The notes beneath the pieces were generated by a model that ran no database searches, had not been told where the DNA came from, and saw nothing but the letters and a program-made list of their open reading frames with translations. Both the position numbers and the translations under genes were made by a program. From NCBI GenBank assembly GCA_019459145.1, contig JAIBEK010000031.1, positions 62,001-126,000 of the forward strand: a stretch of 64,000 nt of DNA, read 5' to 3'. This DNA is from Arenimonas sp. GTDB lineage: Bacteria > Pseudomonadota > Alphaproteobacteria > Rhizobiales > Rhizobiaceae. Shown here piece after piece: positions 32,237 through 41,151 of this stretch. Position 1 is the stretch's first letter. Each line of letters begins with the position of its first letter.

Positions 32237-32260
32237 CCCGGCAGGTTTGCCGGGTTTTTT
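32237..32260 (+). terminator. rho-independent terminator of cspA
   Basis: Seven-base stem CCCGGCA / TGCCGGG with loop GGTT and six Ts, 32 bases after the stop. Confidence 0.92.
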
Positions 32261-32354
32261 CGTTCAGGCTGCGTTCAGCCTGTGGCCCCTACCCTGCCGT
32301 CATTGATCGTTAAACAACGACCGACCCCATTGCAGGCCACAGGAAGGCAGAGCC

Positions 32355-32783
32355 ATGAAGAAGATCGCAAAATTTTCCCTGCTGGCGGCGGTGATCGCCG
32401 TCGCACCGCTCGCAGCATCGTCGCAGGCCATGGCAGGCGACTATTATCGCCGCCACCACGACCGGGACATGCTGGCCGCCGGTGCGATCGGCCTGGCCGC
32501 TGGCCTGGTCACCGGCTCGGTCATCGCCAGCCAGCCGCGCACCGTCTATGTCGAACCCGAGCCGATGTATATGGAGCCCGCCCCGCGTCGCATCTATGTC
32601 GAGCCGGAACCCGTTTATGTCGACGAATACCCGCCGGCACCGCAGCCGGTCTACCGCGCAGCCGTGGAGCCGTGGTCGCCGGAATGGTACGACTATTGCT
32701 CGACCCGCTACCGCAGCTTCAATGCCCGCTCCGGCACCTATGTCGGCTATGACGGCCGCTCACACTTCTGCACCGCCGGCTGA
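32355..32783 (+). CDS. BA14K family secreted protein
   Basis: A 142-residue envelope protein. A signal peptide ends after AMA at residue 27. A glycine/alanine-rich hydrophobic stretch (about 40-58) is followed by a low-complexity Glu/Pro/Tyr segment with VEPEP repeats (about 67-92). The BA14K motif at the C-terminus reads WSPEWYDYCSTRYRSFNARS with GTYVGYDGRSHFC. BA14K of Brucella is an immunoreactive protein with reported lectin-like activity and a role in LPS/envelope integrity. Family assignment is confident; function here is inferred. Confidence 0.92.
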   Translation: MKKIAKFSLLAAVIAVAPLAASSQAMAGDYYRRHHDRDMLAAGAIGLAAGLVTGSVIASQPRTVYVEPEPMYMEPAPRRIYVEPEPVYVDEYPPAPQPVYRAAVEPWSPEWYDYCSTRYRSFNARSGTYVGYDGRSHFCTAG

Positions 32784-32806
32784 TCCGGCCCGCTTGCCGA
32801 ACGGAT

Positions 32807-32838
32807 AAAAAATGCGCCGCATCGCCGGCGCATTTTTC
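32807..32838. terminator. bidirectional terminator between BA14K and MBL genes
   Basis: AAAAATGCGCCG / CGGCGCATTTTT stem with a six-base loop lies between convergent genes. Confidence 0.9.
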
Positions 32839-32860
32839 GTTTCGGCTTCAAGCCCTCGGT

Positions 32861-33508
32861 TCAGATTCCGCGCAGGAAGGGATTGGTCCGGCGCTCCTCG
32901 CCTATCCGGCCGCCCGGCCCGTGGCCGCAGATGAAGCCGACATCGTCGCCGAGCGGTAGAACCTTGTCGCGGATCGAGTCGAGCAGTGTCTGGTGATCGC
33001 CTCCCGGAAGATCCGTCCGGCCGATCGAGCCGGAAAACAAGACGTCGCCGAGATGAGCGAAGTTCTGCGCCCGATTGTAGAAGATCACATGTCCCGGCGC
33101 GTGTCCCGGGCAGTGGAACACCTCGAACTCATGCTCGCCGAACGAAACCCTGTCGCCCTCCTCCAGCCAGCGATCCGGCATCGCATTGCGCACCTTCATC
33201 GGCACGTTGAACATGACCGCCTGCTGCTCGAGTTTCTGCAGCAAGGGCAGATCATCCTTGTGCGGCCCGACGATCGGGATACCGAGCGCTTCCTTCAGTT
33301 CCTCGGCCCCACCGGCATGATCGATATGGCCATGGGTCAGCCAGATCTCCTTCAGCGTAATGCCGTTTTCCTTCAACGTCTGCAGGATCACGTCGACGTC
33401 GCCGCCCGGATCGACGATCACGCCCTCATGCGTATCGCTGTCGAACAGGATCGTGCAGTTCTGCTGGAAAGGGGTGACCGGAATGATCCCGGCCTGCATC
33501 TGTCCCAT
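32861..33508 (-). CDS. MBL-fold metallohydrolase (glyoxalase II-like)
   Basis: A 215-residue metallo-beta-lactamase-fold hydrolase. The metal motif THGHIDHAGG has His59, His61, Asp63 and His64; later ligands are in FHCPGHAPGHV (His about 131) and LGDVLFSGSIGRTDLPGG (Asp about 153). It ends FICGHGPGG with the last His. It is of the YcbL/GloB-like subgroup that hydrolyses thioesters; substrate unknown. Start at 33508 with GAGGA upstream; ATG at 33499 is possible. Confidence 0.9.
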   Translation of the reverse strand: MGQMQAGIIPVTPFQQNCTILFDSDTHEGVIVDPGGDVDVILQTLKENGITLKEIWLTHGHIDHAGGAEELKEALGIPIVGPHKDDLPLLQKLEQQAVMFNVPMKVRNAMPDRWLEEGDRVSFGEHEFEVFHCPGHAPGHVIFYNRAQNFAHLGDVLFSGSIGRTDLPGGDHQTLLDSIRDKVLPLGDDVGFICGHGPGGRIGEERRTNPFLRGI

Positions 33509-33760
33509 GGGTCGGTTCCTCGTTTTCGCGCCGGTTGCGCATAACATGTCCCCGACGAAACGCAAATGCGAACCGCCAGGTCGAGAAGCTGTGCGATCCC
33601 GGTAATTTCGTTGGAGTTTTTCCGCGTCTACGCTTAGTTTTGCGGCAAAACGCGCGCTGGCTGACGGCCATGGCGCACGCATCGAAAATGACCGTCCCCC
33701 TGGTCGCGAAAGCTTCATGCCGCAGCGACAGGGAAGACCGCCAGCACAAGGGAATGCAAC

Positions 33761-34276
33761 GTGGCTCGACAGTCTGCGGGCAAGTCTGCCAGGAAGGAAC
33801 TGCCGGGAATGCCGGTGGTCGACGACAAGACCATCGATTTCGAAACGATCGAGCTTTTGTTCTTCGCCTATCGAGACTTCGTTTCCGATCCCGACGCGAT
33901 CCTCGCCAAGATCGGCTATGGCCGCGCCCACCACCGCGTCGTCTACTTCGTCAGCCGCCGGCCGGGCATGACGGTCGCCGATCTTCTCGCCATCCTGCAG
34001 ATCACCAAACAGAGCCTCGCCCGCGTGCTGAAGGAACTGATCGATTCCGGCTATATCCGCCAGATGGCCGGCCCCGCCGATCGTCGTCAGCGCCGACTCT
34101 ATCCGACGCTCGCCGGCCGTGAACTGGCGCTCGCCCTGTCCGAACCGCAATCGCGGCGCATCGCCGGGGCGATGGAAGGCTTCACGTCCGAAATGCGCGA
34201 CGGCGTGCGCACCTTCCTCGAAAGAATGAGCCGGTCGGACGGCACGGGGCCAACGGACACGGCCGGAGCGGACTGA
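33761..34276 (+). CDS. MarR family regulator (PetP-like)
   Basis: A 171-residue winged-helix regulator. DNA-binding segments are MTVADLLAILQITKQSLARVL and the wing PADRRQRRLYPTLAGREL. It heads a three-gene operon: the response regulator begins one base after its stop. A MarR protein directly before an OmpR-type regulator resembles petP-petR of Rhodobacter capsulatus. GTG at 33761 is the chosen start; ATG at 33809 with AAGGAA upstream is an equally reasonable shorter start. Confidence 0.85.
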   Translation: MARQSAGKSARKELPGMPVVDDKTIDFETIELLFFAYRDFVSDPDAILAKIGYGRAHHRVVYFVSRRPGMTVADLLAILQITKQSLARVLKELIDSGYIRQMAGPADRRQRRLYPTLAGRELALALSEPQSRRIAGAMEGFTSEMRDGVRTFLERMSRSDGTGPTDTAGAD

Positions 34277-34277
34277 C

Positions 34278-34979
34278 ATGGCGCGCAAGATCCTCATTGC
34301 CGATGATGCCCCCCATCTCCTCGTCGTCGACGACGACACCCGCATCCGTGACCTTCTGCAACGCTATCTCACCGAGCAGGGCTTTCGCGTCACCGTCGCC
34401 GCCGATGCAAGCGAAGCCCGCCGCAAGCTGGAGGGGCTGCATTTCGACCTGCTCGTGCTCGACGTGATGATGCCGGGCGAATCCGGCCTGTCGCTGACCC
34501 GCAGCCTTGCCGCCGACAAGAAGATCCCGGTCATCCTGCTGACCGCCCGTTCGGAGGCGGAATCGCGCATTGCCGGCCTTGAAGCCGGCGCCGACGACTA
34601 TCTCGCCAAGCCGTTCGATCCGCGCGAACTGGTGTTGCGTATCAACAACATCCTCAAGCGCAGCCCCAATGCCGACCAGCCGAAGATCGAGCAGGTCATG
34701 TTCGGGCCATACAGTTTCTCGATCCTGCGCAAGGAACTGAAGCGCGGCGCGGAAGTGATCCGGCTCACCGATCGCGAGCAGGACATCATGCTTCTGTTCG
34801 CCACCCGCGCCGGCGACACCATTCCCCGCCAGGAACTGATCGGCAATGACACCGAGGTGGGCGAGCGGACGATCGACGTGCAGATCAACCGGCTGCGCCG
34901 CAAGATCGAGGATGATCCGGCCAATCCCGTCTGGTTGCAGACCGTACGCGGCATCGGCTACCGGCTGAGCATGGACTAG
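34278..34979 (+). CDS. OmpR-family response regulator (PetR-like)
   Basis: A 233-residue two-component regulator. The receiver domain has the acidic pair in LVVDDDTR, phosphoacceptor Asp62 in LVLDVMMPGESG, and Lys111 in AKPFDPREL. The OmpR winged helix occupies the C-terminal 95 residues (LTDREQDIMLLFATRAGD, then RTIDVQINRLRRKIEDDP). Translationally linked to the MarR gene and followed 33 bases later by its likely sensor kinase. Confidence 0.95.
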   Translation: MARKILIADDAPHLLVVDDDTRIRDLLQRYLTEQGFRVTVAADASEARRKLEGLHFDLLVLDVMMPGESGLSLTRSLAADKKIPVILLTARSEAESRIAGLEAGADDYLAKPFDPRELVLRINNILKRSPNADQPKIEQVMFGPYSFSILRKELKRGAEVIRLTDREQDIMLLFATRAGDTIPRQELIGNDTEVGERTIDVQINRLRRKIEDDPANPVWLQTVRGIGYRLSMD

Positions 34980-35012
34980 CGCCCGAGGCGCACCAAGGGA
35001 AAAGAAGGCGAA

Positions 35013-36392
35013 ATGACGCTGTTCGACAGCATCCGCAGGGACAATGATCGCAACCCCGGCGGGCTCAAGGGCCTGTCGCGCTGGCTGCGGCACCAGTTGC
35101 CGACCGGTCTTTTCGCCCGTTCGCTGCTGATCATCATCCTGCCCATGCTGATCCTCCAGACGGTTCTGGCCGCCGTCTTCATGGAGCGCCACTGGCAGAT
35201 GGTCACGGAGCGCATGTCCAGCGCCGTCACACGCGACATCGCCGCCATCATCGCCCTGATCGAGGCCTATCCGGCGGAGGCGGATTTCAAGAATGTAGTG
35301 CGCATCGCCCGCGACAAGCTGAACATGACCGTATCGATGGAGGCGGGCGGCCAACTGCCGGCGACGCGGCCAAAGCCGTTCTTCTCGATCCTCGACCAGA
35401 TCCTCTCCGACCAAATCGAGAACCAGATCGCCCGCCCCTTCTGGATCGACACCGTCGGCGATTCCCGCCTGGTCGAAATCCGCATCGCGCTCGACCAGGG
35501 CATTCTTCGCATCTTCGCCCGCCGCAACTCGGCCTATGCGTCCAACACCCACATCTTCCTCCTGTGGATGGTCGGCACCTCGCTGGTGCTGATCGTCATC
35601 TCCACGCTCTTCCTGCGCGGCCAGATCCGCCCGATCCTGTCGCTCGCCAAGGCGGCGGAGAGCTTCGGCAAGGGCCAGAGGCCACCGGAGAATTTCAGTC
35701 CCCGAGGCGCTGACGAGGTGCGGCGTGCCGGCCTGGCCTTCATCCTGATGCGTGAGCGCATCGAGCGGCAGATGGAACAGCGCACCGCCATGCTGACCGG
35801 CGTCAGCCACGACCTGCGCACCATCCTCACCCGCTTCAAGCTGCAACTGGCACTTGCCGGCGACAATCCCGACCTCCAGGGCCTCAACCAGGACGTCGAC
35901 GACATGCAGACCATGCTCGAGGGCTACATGGCCTTTGCCCGCGGCGAAGCGGAAGAGGATGTCGGCAAACTCAGGCTGGGAGAGATGTTCGACAAGCTCA
36001 AGGCGGACTTCGAACTGCATGGCAAGGTGCTGTCGTATCGCATCGAAGGGGACGAGGAGGTCGCGGTACGGCCCACCGCCTTCACGCGGCTGGTCACCAA
36101 CCTCGCCTCCAACAGCCGCCGCTACGCCAACCGCGTCGAGATCGAGGCGAAGCACAGCGCGAAATGGCTGACGATCGTGATCGATGACGACGGTCCCGGC
36201 ATCCCGGCCGATTATCGCGACGAGGTGTTCAAGCCGTTTTTCCGACTGGACGAGGCGCGCAATCTGGACGCCTCCGGCACCGGGCTCGGCCTTGCGATCG
36301 CCCGCGACATCGCCCGCAGCCATGGCGGCAACGTGACGCTGAGCGACAGCCCGCTCGGCGGCCTGCGCGCGACGATCCGCGTCCCGGCCTGA
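35013..36392 (+). CDS. sensor histidine kinase, EnvZ-like
   Basis: A 459-residue inner-membrane kinase. Helix 1 is about 37-57, the periplasmic sensor about 58-178, and helix 2 about 180-201. HAMP follows, then the H-box GVSHDLRTILTRFKLQL with phosphorylatable His266. The N-box NLASNSRRYA, G1 DDDGPGIP and G2 GTGLGLAIARDIA are all intact, so the ATPase domain looks functional. It presumably phosphorylates the response regulator just upstream; signal unknown. Confidence 0.93.
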   Translation: MTLFDSIRRDNDRNPGGLKGLSRWLRHQLPTGLFARSLLIIILPMLILQTVLAAVFMERHWQMVTERMSSAVTRDIAAIIALIEAYPAEADFKNVVRIARDKLNMTVSMEAGGQLPATRPKPFFSILDQILSDQIENQIARPFWIDTVGDSRLVEIRIALDQGILRIFARRNSAYASNTHIFLLWMVGTSLVLIVISTLFLRGQIRPILSLAKAAESFGKGQRPPENFSPRGADEVRRAGLAFILMRERIERQMEQRTAMLTGVSHDLRTILTRFKLQLALAGDNPDLQGLNQDVDDMQTMLEGYMAFARGEAEEDVGKLRLGEMFDKLKADFELHGKVLSYRIEGDEEVAVRPTAFTRLVTNLASNSRRYANRVEIEAKHSAKWLTIVIDDDGPGIPADYRDEVFKPFFRLDEARNLDASGTGLGLAIARDIARSHGGNVTLSDSPLGGLRATIRVPA

Positions 36393-36461
36393 GCGATTAA
36401 AGCTTTATATTGAAAACACCCTGCAACGCGACGCCGCGCTCATCGAGGACGCGGTCGGCGA

Positions 36462-36821
36462 TCACATCATCTTCATGCCGTTCGGCACTGGCCGCTCGAC
36501 CGCAGCCAGCACGATCGCGCCATTCTCGTCGGCAAAGCCGAGGGTCAGGACTTCGGAGCGGAACGGGCCGATCTGGCGCGGCGGGAAATTGACCACGCCG
36601 AGCACCTGCCGGCCGACCAGGCTCTCCGGCGTATAGTGCACGGTAATCTGTGCCGACGACTTCATGATGCCGATCTCGGGCCCGAAGTCGATCCTGATCT
36701 TGAATGCCGGTTTGCGCGCTTCCGGGAAGGGCTCGGCCTCGATGATGGTGCCGACGCGAATATCCACCTTGTCGAAATCGGCATAGCTGATCTCGGGCTG
36801 AACCGTAGGCGCCTCGCTCAT
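36462..36821 (-). CDS. csaA: tRNA-binding-domain protein, CsaA-like
   Basis: A 119-residue OB-fold protein of the CsaA/EMAP-II type, with [20 protein letters not shown], then [31 protein letters not shown], and SEVLTLGF. Known members act as dimeric tRNA-binding chaperones. Its ATG overlaps the proC stop (ATGA), so it is the last gene of the ybjN-proC-csaA operon. Confidence 0.92.
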   Translation of the reverse strand: MSEAPTVQPEISYADFDKVDIRVGTIIEAEPFPEARKPAFKIRIDFGPEIGIMKSSAQITVHYTPESLVGRQVLGVVNFPPRQIGPFRSEVLTLGFADENGAIVLAAVERPVPNGMKMM

Positions 36822-37636
36822 CCTGCCAGTTCCCCGGCCCGCTTGCGCGCCGCCTCGATCGCCTTGTCGAACAGGGGCTGCATTCCGTCCTCGGCCATCA
36901 GCAGGGCAAGGGCCGCCGCCGTCGTGCCGCCCGGAGAGGTCACGTTCTGCCGCAATTTCGCGGCGGCGTCGGGGGACTGGTGAAGCAGTTCACCAGCCCC
37001 CGCGACCGTTTCCCGTGCAAGCCGCATGGCCAGGTCCGCCTGCAGGCCGGCCTTGCGGCCCGCCTCGGCCATGCACTCGACGAGATAAAACACATAGGCC
37101 GGGCCGCTGCCCGACACGGCCGTCACCGCATCGATCTGCTCTTCGCTGTCGAGCCATTCGACCGGACCCGACACCTTGAGCAGGCGGTGAACCATGTCGC
37201 GCTGCTCGGCGCTGACGGCATTGTTGGCGAAAGCACCGGTCACGCCGCGACCGATCATCGCCGGCGTGTTCGGCATGGCGCGCACCATGGCAGCGGCGCC
37301 GAGAAGATCTTCCATGAAGGCAAGCGTCTTGCCGGCGGCGACCGAGACCACGACGGTCTGCTCACCGACGAGCGACTTGAGGCCGGGAAGCACCGCTTCC
37401 ATCACCTGCGGCTTGAGCGCGAGGAAAAGGATATCGGCCGAAAGCCCGGCCGGCGCCTGACTGGTATAGCGCGCGCCGGCATCGGCGATCTGCTTCAGCA
37501 TGACGTCCGACGGACCGGGATCGATCACCGTGACGGACGAACCCGGCACGCCGCTCTTCAGCCAGCCGGACAGCATGGCGCCGCCCATGTTGCCGGCGCC
37601 CACCAGCACCACCTGCCCCATCGTCGAATAGCTCAT
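36818..37636 (-). CDS. proC: pyrroline-5-carboxylate reductase
   Basis: Last step of proline synthesis: NAD(P)H reduction of pyrroline-5-carboxylate. 272 residues. The Rossmann motif is [17 protein letters not shown]; conserved [29 protein letters not shown] and the C-terminal signature [20 protein letters not shown] with [16 protein letters not shown] are present. Start at MSYSTMGQ (37636); MGQVVLVG at 37621 is an alternative. Two bases separate it from the upstream YbjN gene. Confidence 0.97.
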   Translation of the reverse strand: MSYSTMGQVVLVGAGNMGGAMLSGWLKSGVPGSSVTVIDPGPSDVMLKQIADAGARYTSQAPAGLSADILFLALKPQVMEAVLPGLKSLVGEQTVVVSVAAGKTLAFMEDLLGAAAMVRAMPNTPAMIGRGVTGAFANNAVSAEQRDMVHRLLKVSGPVEWLDSEEQIDAVTAVSGSGPAYVFYLVECMAEAGRKAGLQADLAMRLARETVAGAGELLHQSPDAAAKLRQNVTSPGGTTAAALALLMAEDGMQPLFDKAIEAARKRAGELAG

Positions 37637-37638
37637 GC

Positions 37639-38139
37639 TCAGGCTTCCCCGGCCGTTTCGAAAAGAACCGCATCCATGGCGCTCTTGGCGTCCATGCCCG
37701 ACCAGACCACGAACTGGAAGGCCTGGAAATAGGCTTCGCAGGCATCGACCGCGCTCGACAAGAGGACTTCCACCTGACGATTGGTCGGCTCGGCACCGCC
37801 GGCGAGCAGCAGCGACTGGCGGAAGATCACCACATCCTCGTGCCGCCACAGGTCGAAGTGCCCCATCAGGACCTGGCCGTTGACATGCGAGAGCAGCCTG
37901 ATCACCTCGTTGACGCGGGCATCCGGGATCTTCAGGTCGAAGGCGACCGCCAGATGCAGCGCCTCGAACTCCTCCATCCAGGAGAACGACACCTGATAGT
38001 CGGCCCACCGGCCCGCGACGGTCATGGCAAGCTCGTCCTCGCCCGAGCGCTCGAACGACCAATCATTGTTGGAGGCGACGAACTCGATCATGTCGACCGG
38101 GTTGGACTGTCGTTCGAAATCAAATTCCATGAGGCTCAT
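37639..38139 (-). CDS. YbjN domain-containing protein
   Basis: A 166-residue soluble protein of the YbjN family, a type III secretion chaperone-like fold of unknown biochemical role. It starts MSLMEFDFERQSNPVDMIE and includes VAGRWADYQVSFSWMEEFEAL and SHVNGQVLMGHFDLW. AAGG precedes the ATG. It is first in the operon with proC and csaA, an arrangement I associate with rhizobia. Confidence 0.88.
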   Translation of the reverse strand: MSLMEFDFERQSNPVDMIEFVASNNDWSFERSGEDELAMTVAGRWADYQVSFSWMEEFEALHLAVAFDLKIPDARVNEVIRLLSHVNGQVLMGHFDLWRHEDVVIFRQSLLLAGGAEPTNRQVEVLLSSAVDACEAYFQAFQFVVWSGMDAKSAMDAVLFETAGEA

Positions 38140-38607
38140 GCGGCACCTTCTTGACCGGAGTGAATGCGATATTCGAGTGAAAACACCGAAGGACACAAAC
38201 GACTGAACCGGAAACAACACTTAAAACGATTCCGACTGAACCACAGGATAAAACGCCCACCCTGTCCGAAACTTGCGAAGGTCCGTCTCGAATCATCATT
38301 TAAAATCAGTGTATAATGGCCAAGACCAAGTACCAGCCCCCGGTCGGCCTTTTGCCCGACGGGTCTGTGGACAGCACTTGCGGCACAACCTGTGCAGTCC
38401 CCGATAAACGACTCTGCCCATTGGCTTTTTTCGTGCCGCGAGCATGTGGATAAATAACCTGTATGAACCGCCATTCGGGCCGGTTGGCGAGGTTGGGCGT
38501 CAAATTACAAAGGCCCGCCGCGGAAATACCGGGGCGGGCCTTGAAATTCCGGCAGTTTTCGTGCCGCGAACAAATCACTGGGGCGATTTGGCCCGCTTTT
38601 CCGAGAC
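38140..38607. other. 468-base intergenic region between ybjN and ubiK
   Basis: No gene or RNA gene is recognised. It holds the ubiK terminator, one perfect DnaA-box sequence (TGTGGATAA, 38445-38453), a -10-like TATAAT at 38312-38317 without a good -35, and presumably the ybjN promoter near its left end. Clustered DnaA boxes or AT-rich origin features are absent. Confidence 0.4.
38510..38542 (-). terminator. terminator of ubiK
   Basis: Ten-base stem AAGGCCCGCC / GGCGGGCCTT with a 13-base loop, followed on the minus strand by TG and an AT-rich tail. Placed about 65 bases after the ubiK stop. Confidence 0.7.
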
Positions 38608-38868
38608 TTACTTGCCGTCTGCGGCCAGCTTGGCCTCGAGCGCCTCGATGCGCTTCAACAAGACGTCGTTTTCGTCGCGTGCCTTGATCGCCATTTCGCG
38701 GACGACCTCGAACTCCTCGCGCTTGACGACATCCATGCCGTTCAGCCAGCGCTCGGCCTGCGCATGAAAGGCGGTTTCCATTTCCTTGCGCACGCCCTGG
38801 GCGGCGCCTGCGGCATCGGTCATAAGCTTGGCGAAATCGTCCATAATACGGTTCGGGCCCGTCGACAT
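38608..38868 (-). CDS. ubiK: UbiK-type accessory factor (BMFP domain)
   Basis: An 86-residue mostly helical protein of the UbiK/BMFP family, which in other proteobacteria supports ubiquinone synthesis and binds membranes as a trimeric coiled coil. It shows NRIMDDFAKLMTDAAGAAQG, the conserved VKREEFEVVREMA and a C-terminal coiled coil LLKRIEALEAKLA. GAGGAG precedes the ATG. It is divergent from lgt. Confidence 0.88.
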   Translation of the reverse strand: MSTGPNRIMDDFAKLMTDAAGAAQGVRKEMETAFHAQAERWLNGMDVVKREEFEVVREMAIKARDENDVLLKRIEALEAKLAADGK

Positions 38869-39058
38869 GGCAGTGGCTCCTCTTGCGTTCGATCCCCGGA
38901 CGGTGTCCTCGGTAACGACAGTTGAGGTAGGCATTCATCCGGGCCGTTGCAAGCAAATTTCGTGCTCGCTTCCGCGTGAGAAGGCCGCATGCGCGATTCC
39001 ATCTTGACCGTGTCAGATGGGAACGCCATTTTCCGGCAACATTGGAGAAAGAGCACCC

Positions 39059-39904
39059 TTGTCCTCAGCCGCCGCATTTCTGTCCATCCTCACCTTTCCG
39101 GCAATCGATCCGGTAGCCTTCTCCCTCGGGCCCCTGGCGATCCACTGGTACGGTCTCGCCTATGTCGCCGGCATCATGCTGGGATGGCTGGTGGCGCGCG
39201 GCATGCTGCGCAATCCGAAGCTCTGGCCGAACGACACCCCGCCCTGCACGGCCTCCCATCTCGACGACTTCCTCGTCTGGGTGGCGCTTGGCATCGTGCT
39301 CGGCGGACGCATCGGCTACATCCTGTTCTACGACTTCGCCGCCATCCTCGCCGACCCGATCCGGGCGATCCAGATCTGGAATGGCGGCATGTCCTTCCAC
39401 GGCGGCTTCCTCGGCGCAACGCTGGCCATGGTCTTCTTCGCCCGGCGCCATGCCATCCCGCTGTGGAGCCTGTTCGACATCGTCGCCAGCGTCGCCCCGC
39501 TCGGCCTTCTGTTCGGCCGCATCGCCAACTTCATCAACGGCGAACTCTGGGGACGGCCCTCGGACGTGCCCTGGGCCATGGCCTTCCCGACCGGCGGCCC
39601 CTTTCCGCGTCATCCCAGCCAGCTCTACGAAGCCCTGCTCGAGGGACTGCTGATCTTCGTCGTGCTCCAGGTCGTCGGGCGCCTGCTGCGCGGCTTCCGT
39701 TCGCCCGGCCTGATCACCGGCCTTTTCGTCATTCTCTATGCCTTGTCGCGCATCACCGTCGAGTTCTTCCGCGAGCCCGATCCGCAACTCGGCTATCTTT
39801 TTGGTGGCTGGCTGACCATGGGCATGCTCTTGTCGCTGCCCATGCTTGCGGTCGGCATGTGGGCGCTGCTGAGGGCGCGCCGCAGTGCCGGTCCGCGGCC
39901 ATGA
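39059..39904 (+). CDS. lgt: prolipoprotein diacylglyceryl transferase
   Basis: Inner-membrane enzyme moving diacylglycerol from phosphatidylglycerol onto the lipobox cysteine of prolipoproteins. 281 residues, about seven helices. Lgt marks include [33 protein letters not shown], and the signature [20 protein letters not shown]. Start is TTG at 39059 with GGAGAAAGAG upstream; an in-frame ATG at 39017 would add 14 untypical residues. Confidence 0.96.
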   Translation: MSSAAAFLSILTFPAIDPVAFSLGPLAIHWYGLAYVAGIMLGWLVARGMLRNPKLWPNDTPPCTASHLDDFLVWVALGIVLGGRIGYILFYDFAAILADPIRAIQIWNGGMSFHGGFLGATLAMVFFARRHAIPLWSLFDIVASVAPLGLLFGRIANFINGELWGRPSDVPWAMAFPTGGPFPRHPSQLYEALLEGLLIFVVLQVVGRLLRGFRSPGLITGLFVILYALSRITVEFFREPDPQLGYLFGGWLTMGMLLSLPMLAVGMWALLRARRSAGPRP

Positions 39905-39925
39905 TGCGAAAGTGAGGCGCCCCGC

Positions 39926-41026
39926 ATGACCACTGCCCTCGCCGAGAAAATCAAGTCGCTGATCCTGGCCGGTGGCCCGATGAGCGTCACCGACTATTTC
40001 GCGCTCTGCCTGGCCGACCCCGAGCATGGCTATTACAAGACCCGCAATCCCTTCGGCCGGGCCGGCGACTTCGTCACCGCGCCCGAAATCAGCCAGTTGT
40101 TCGGCGAAATGGTCGGCATTTTCCTCGTCGTCGCCTGGCAGCGCCATGGCGAACCGCTCGATGCGCGGATCGTCGAGATCGGTCCCGGACGCGGCACGAT
40201 GATGGCCGACATGCTGCGGGTGATCGCACGGCTTTCGCCGCGCCTCTATGAGACGGCCAGCATCCACCTCGTCGAGACGAGCCCTGCCCTGCAGGACGTG
40301 CAGCGTCAGACGCTGTCCGCGCATCAAGACCGCATCGCCTGGCACAACAGTTTCGACGAAGTGCCGGACGGCTTCACCCTGATCGCCGCCAACGAATTGT
40401 TCGACGCCATTCCGATCCGCCAGTTCGTCAAGACGCCGACGGGCTTTCGCGAGCGCATGGTCGGGCTGGATGCAGACGGCGAGCTCTGCTTTGCCGCGGG
40501 CGTCGCCACGCTCGACCCCGCCCTTCTGCCGCCGCGCCAGATCGCACCGCCCGACGGCGAGATCCTCGAGATCGCCCCCGCCCGCCAGGCAGTCATGACG
40601 ACGCTCTGCGATCGCCTGCTGAAATGCCACGGCACGGCGCTGGTGATCGACTACGGACACATGGTCAGCGCCTTCGGCGACACGCTCCAGGCGGTCCTCG
40701 CCCACCAGTATGACCCACCGCTCGCCCACCCCGGCATGGCGGACCTGACCAGCCACGTCGACTTCGAAAATCTCGCCCGCACCGCACTTGCCGCAGGCGT
40801 TCACGTCAACGGCTGCATGTATCAGGGCGACTTCCTGATCGGCCTCGGTATCCAGGACCGCGCGGCCTCGCTCGGGCGCGGCAAGGACGAAAAGACCCAG
40901 GGCGAAATCGTCAAGGCGGTCGAGCGTCTGGCCGGTGCCGGCGAGGGTCGCATGGGCGAGCTTTTCAAGGTCTTGGCGATCTCCAGCCCGGCCGTGGCGC
41001 TGCCGCCGTTCAAGGGAGCCAATTGA
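39926..41026 (+). CDS. MidA/NDUFAF7-like SAM-dependent methyltransferase
   Basis: A 366-residue class I methyltransferase of the MidA (DUF185) family. The SAM motif reads ARIVEIGPGRGTMMADML (about 80-97). Other family segments are YYKTRNPFGRAGDFVTAPEISQ, ANELFDAIPIRQFV and VIDYGH. The mitochondrial orthologue NDUFAF7 methylates an arginine of complex I; a similar role in NADH dehydrogenase assembly is inferred. It starts 21 bases after lgt. Confidence 0.92.
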   Translation: MTTALAEKIKSLILAGGPMSVTDYFALCLADPEHGYYKTRNPFGRAGDFVTAPEISQLFGEMVGIFLVVAWQRHGEPLDARIVEIGPGRGTMMADMLRVIARLSPRLYETASIHLVETSPALQDVQRQTLSAHQDRIAWHNSFDEVPDGFTLIAANELFDAIPIRQFVKTPTGFRERMVGLDADGELCFAAGVATLDPALLPPRQIAPPDGEILEIAPARQAVMTTLCDRLLKCHGTALVIDYGHMVSAFGDTLQAVLAHQYDPPLAHPGMADLTSHVDFENLARTALAAGVHVNGCMYQGDFLIGLGIQDRAASLGRGKDEKTQGEIVKAVERLAGAGEGRMGELFKVLAISSPAVALPPFKGAN

Positions 41027-41151
41027 CAGCGGCGGGAGCGATAAGCCAACATCGCGCCGACTGAAACTGCGGCAAGATCCTTGTTTCCCTAATGTTTTCA
41101 GGGGCGACGCGGTCGAATCGATCGCCCCGCCCGTCGCTACGGAGGCTGCCC

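Noticed and set aside
34182-36323. 713-residue minus-strand open frame opposite the two-component operon
   Set aside because: Antisense to a response regulator and kinase with intact motifs; it is a reading-frame shadow.
36393-36461. Coding-like fragment just after the sensor kinase
   Set aside because: One plus-strand frame looks protein-like, but it continues antisense into csaA and has no start or domain.
38290-38470. Possible replication origin because of a DnaA box
   Set aside because: Only one exact box; no cluster, no AT-rich unwinding element, and no dnaA, hemE or parAB nearby.
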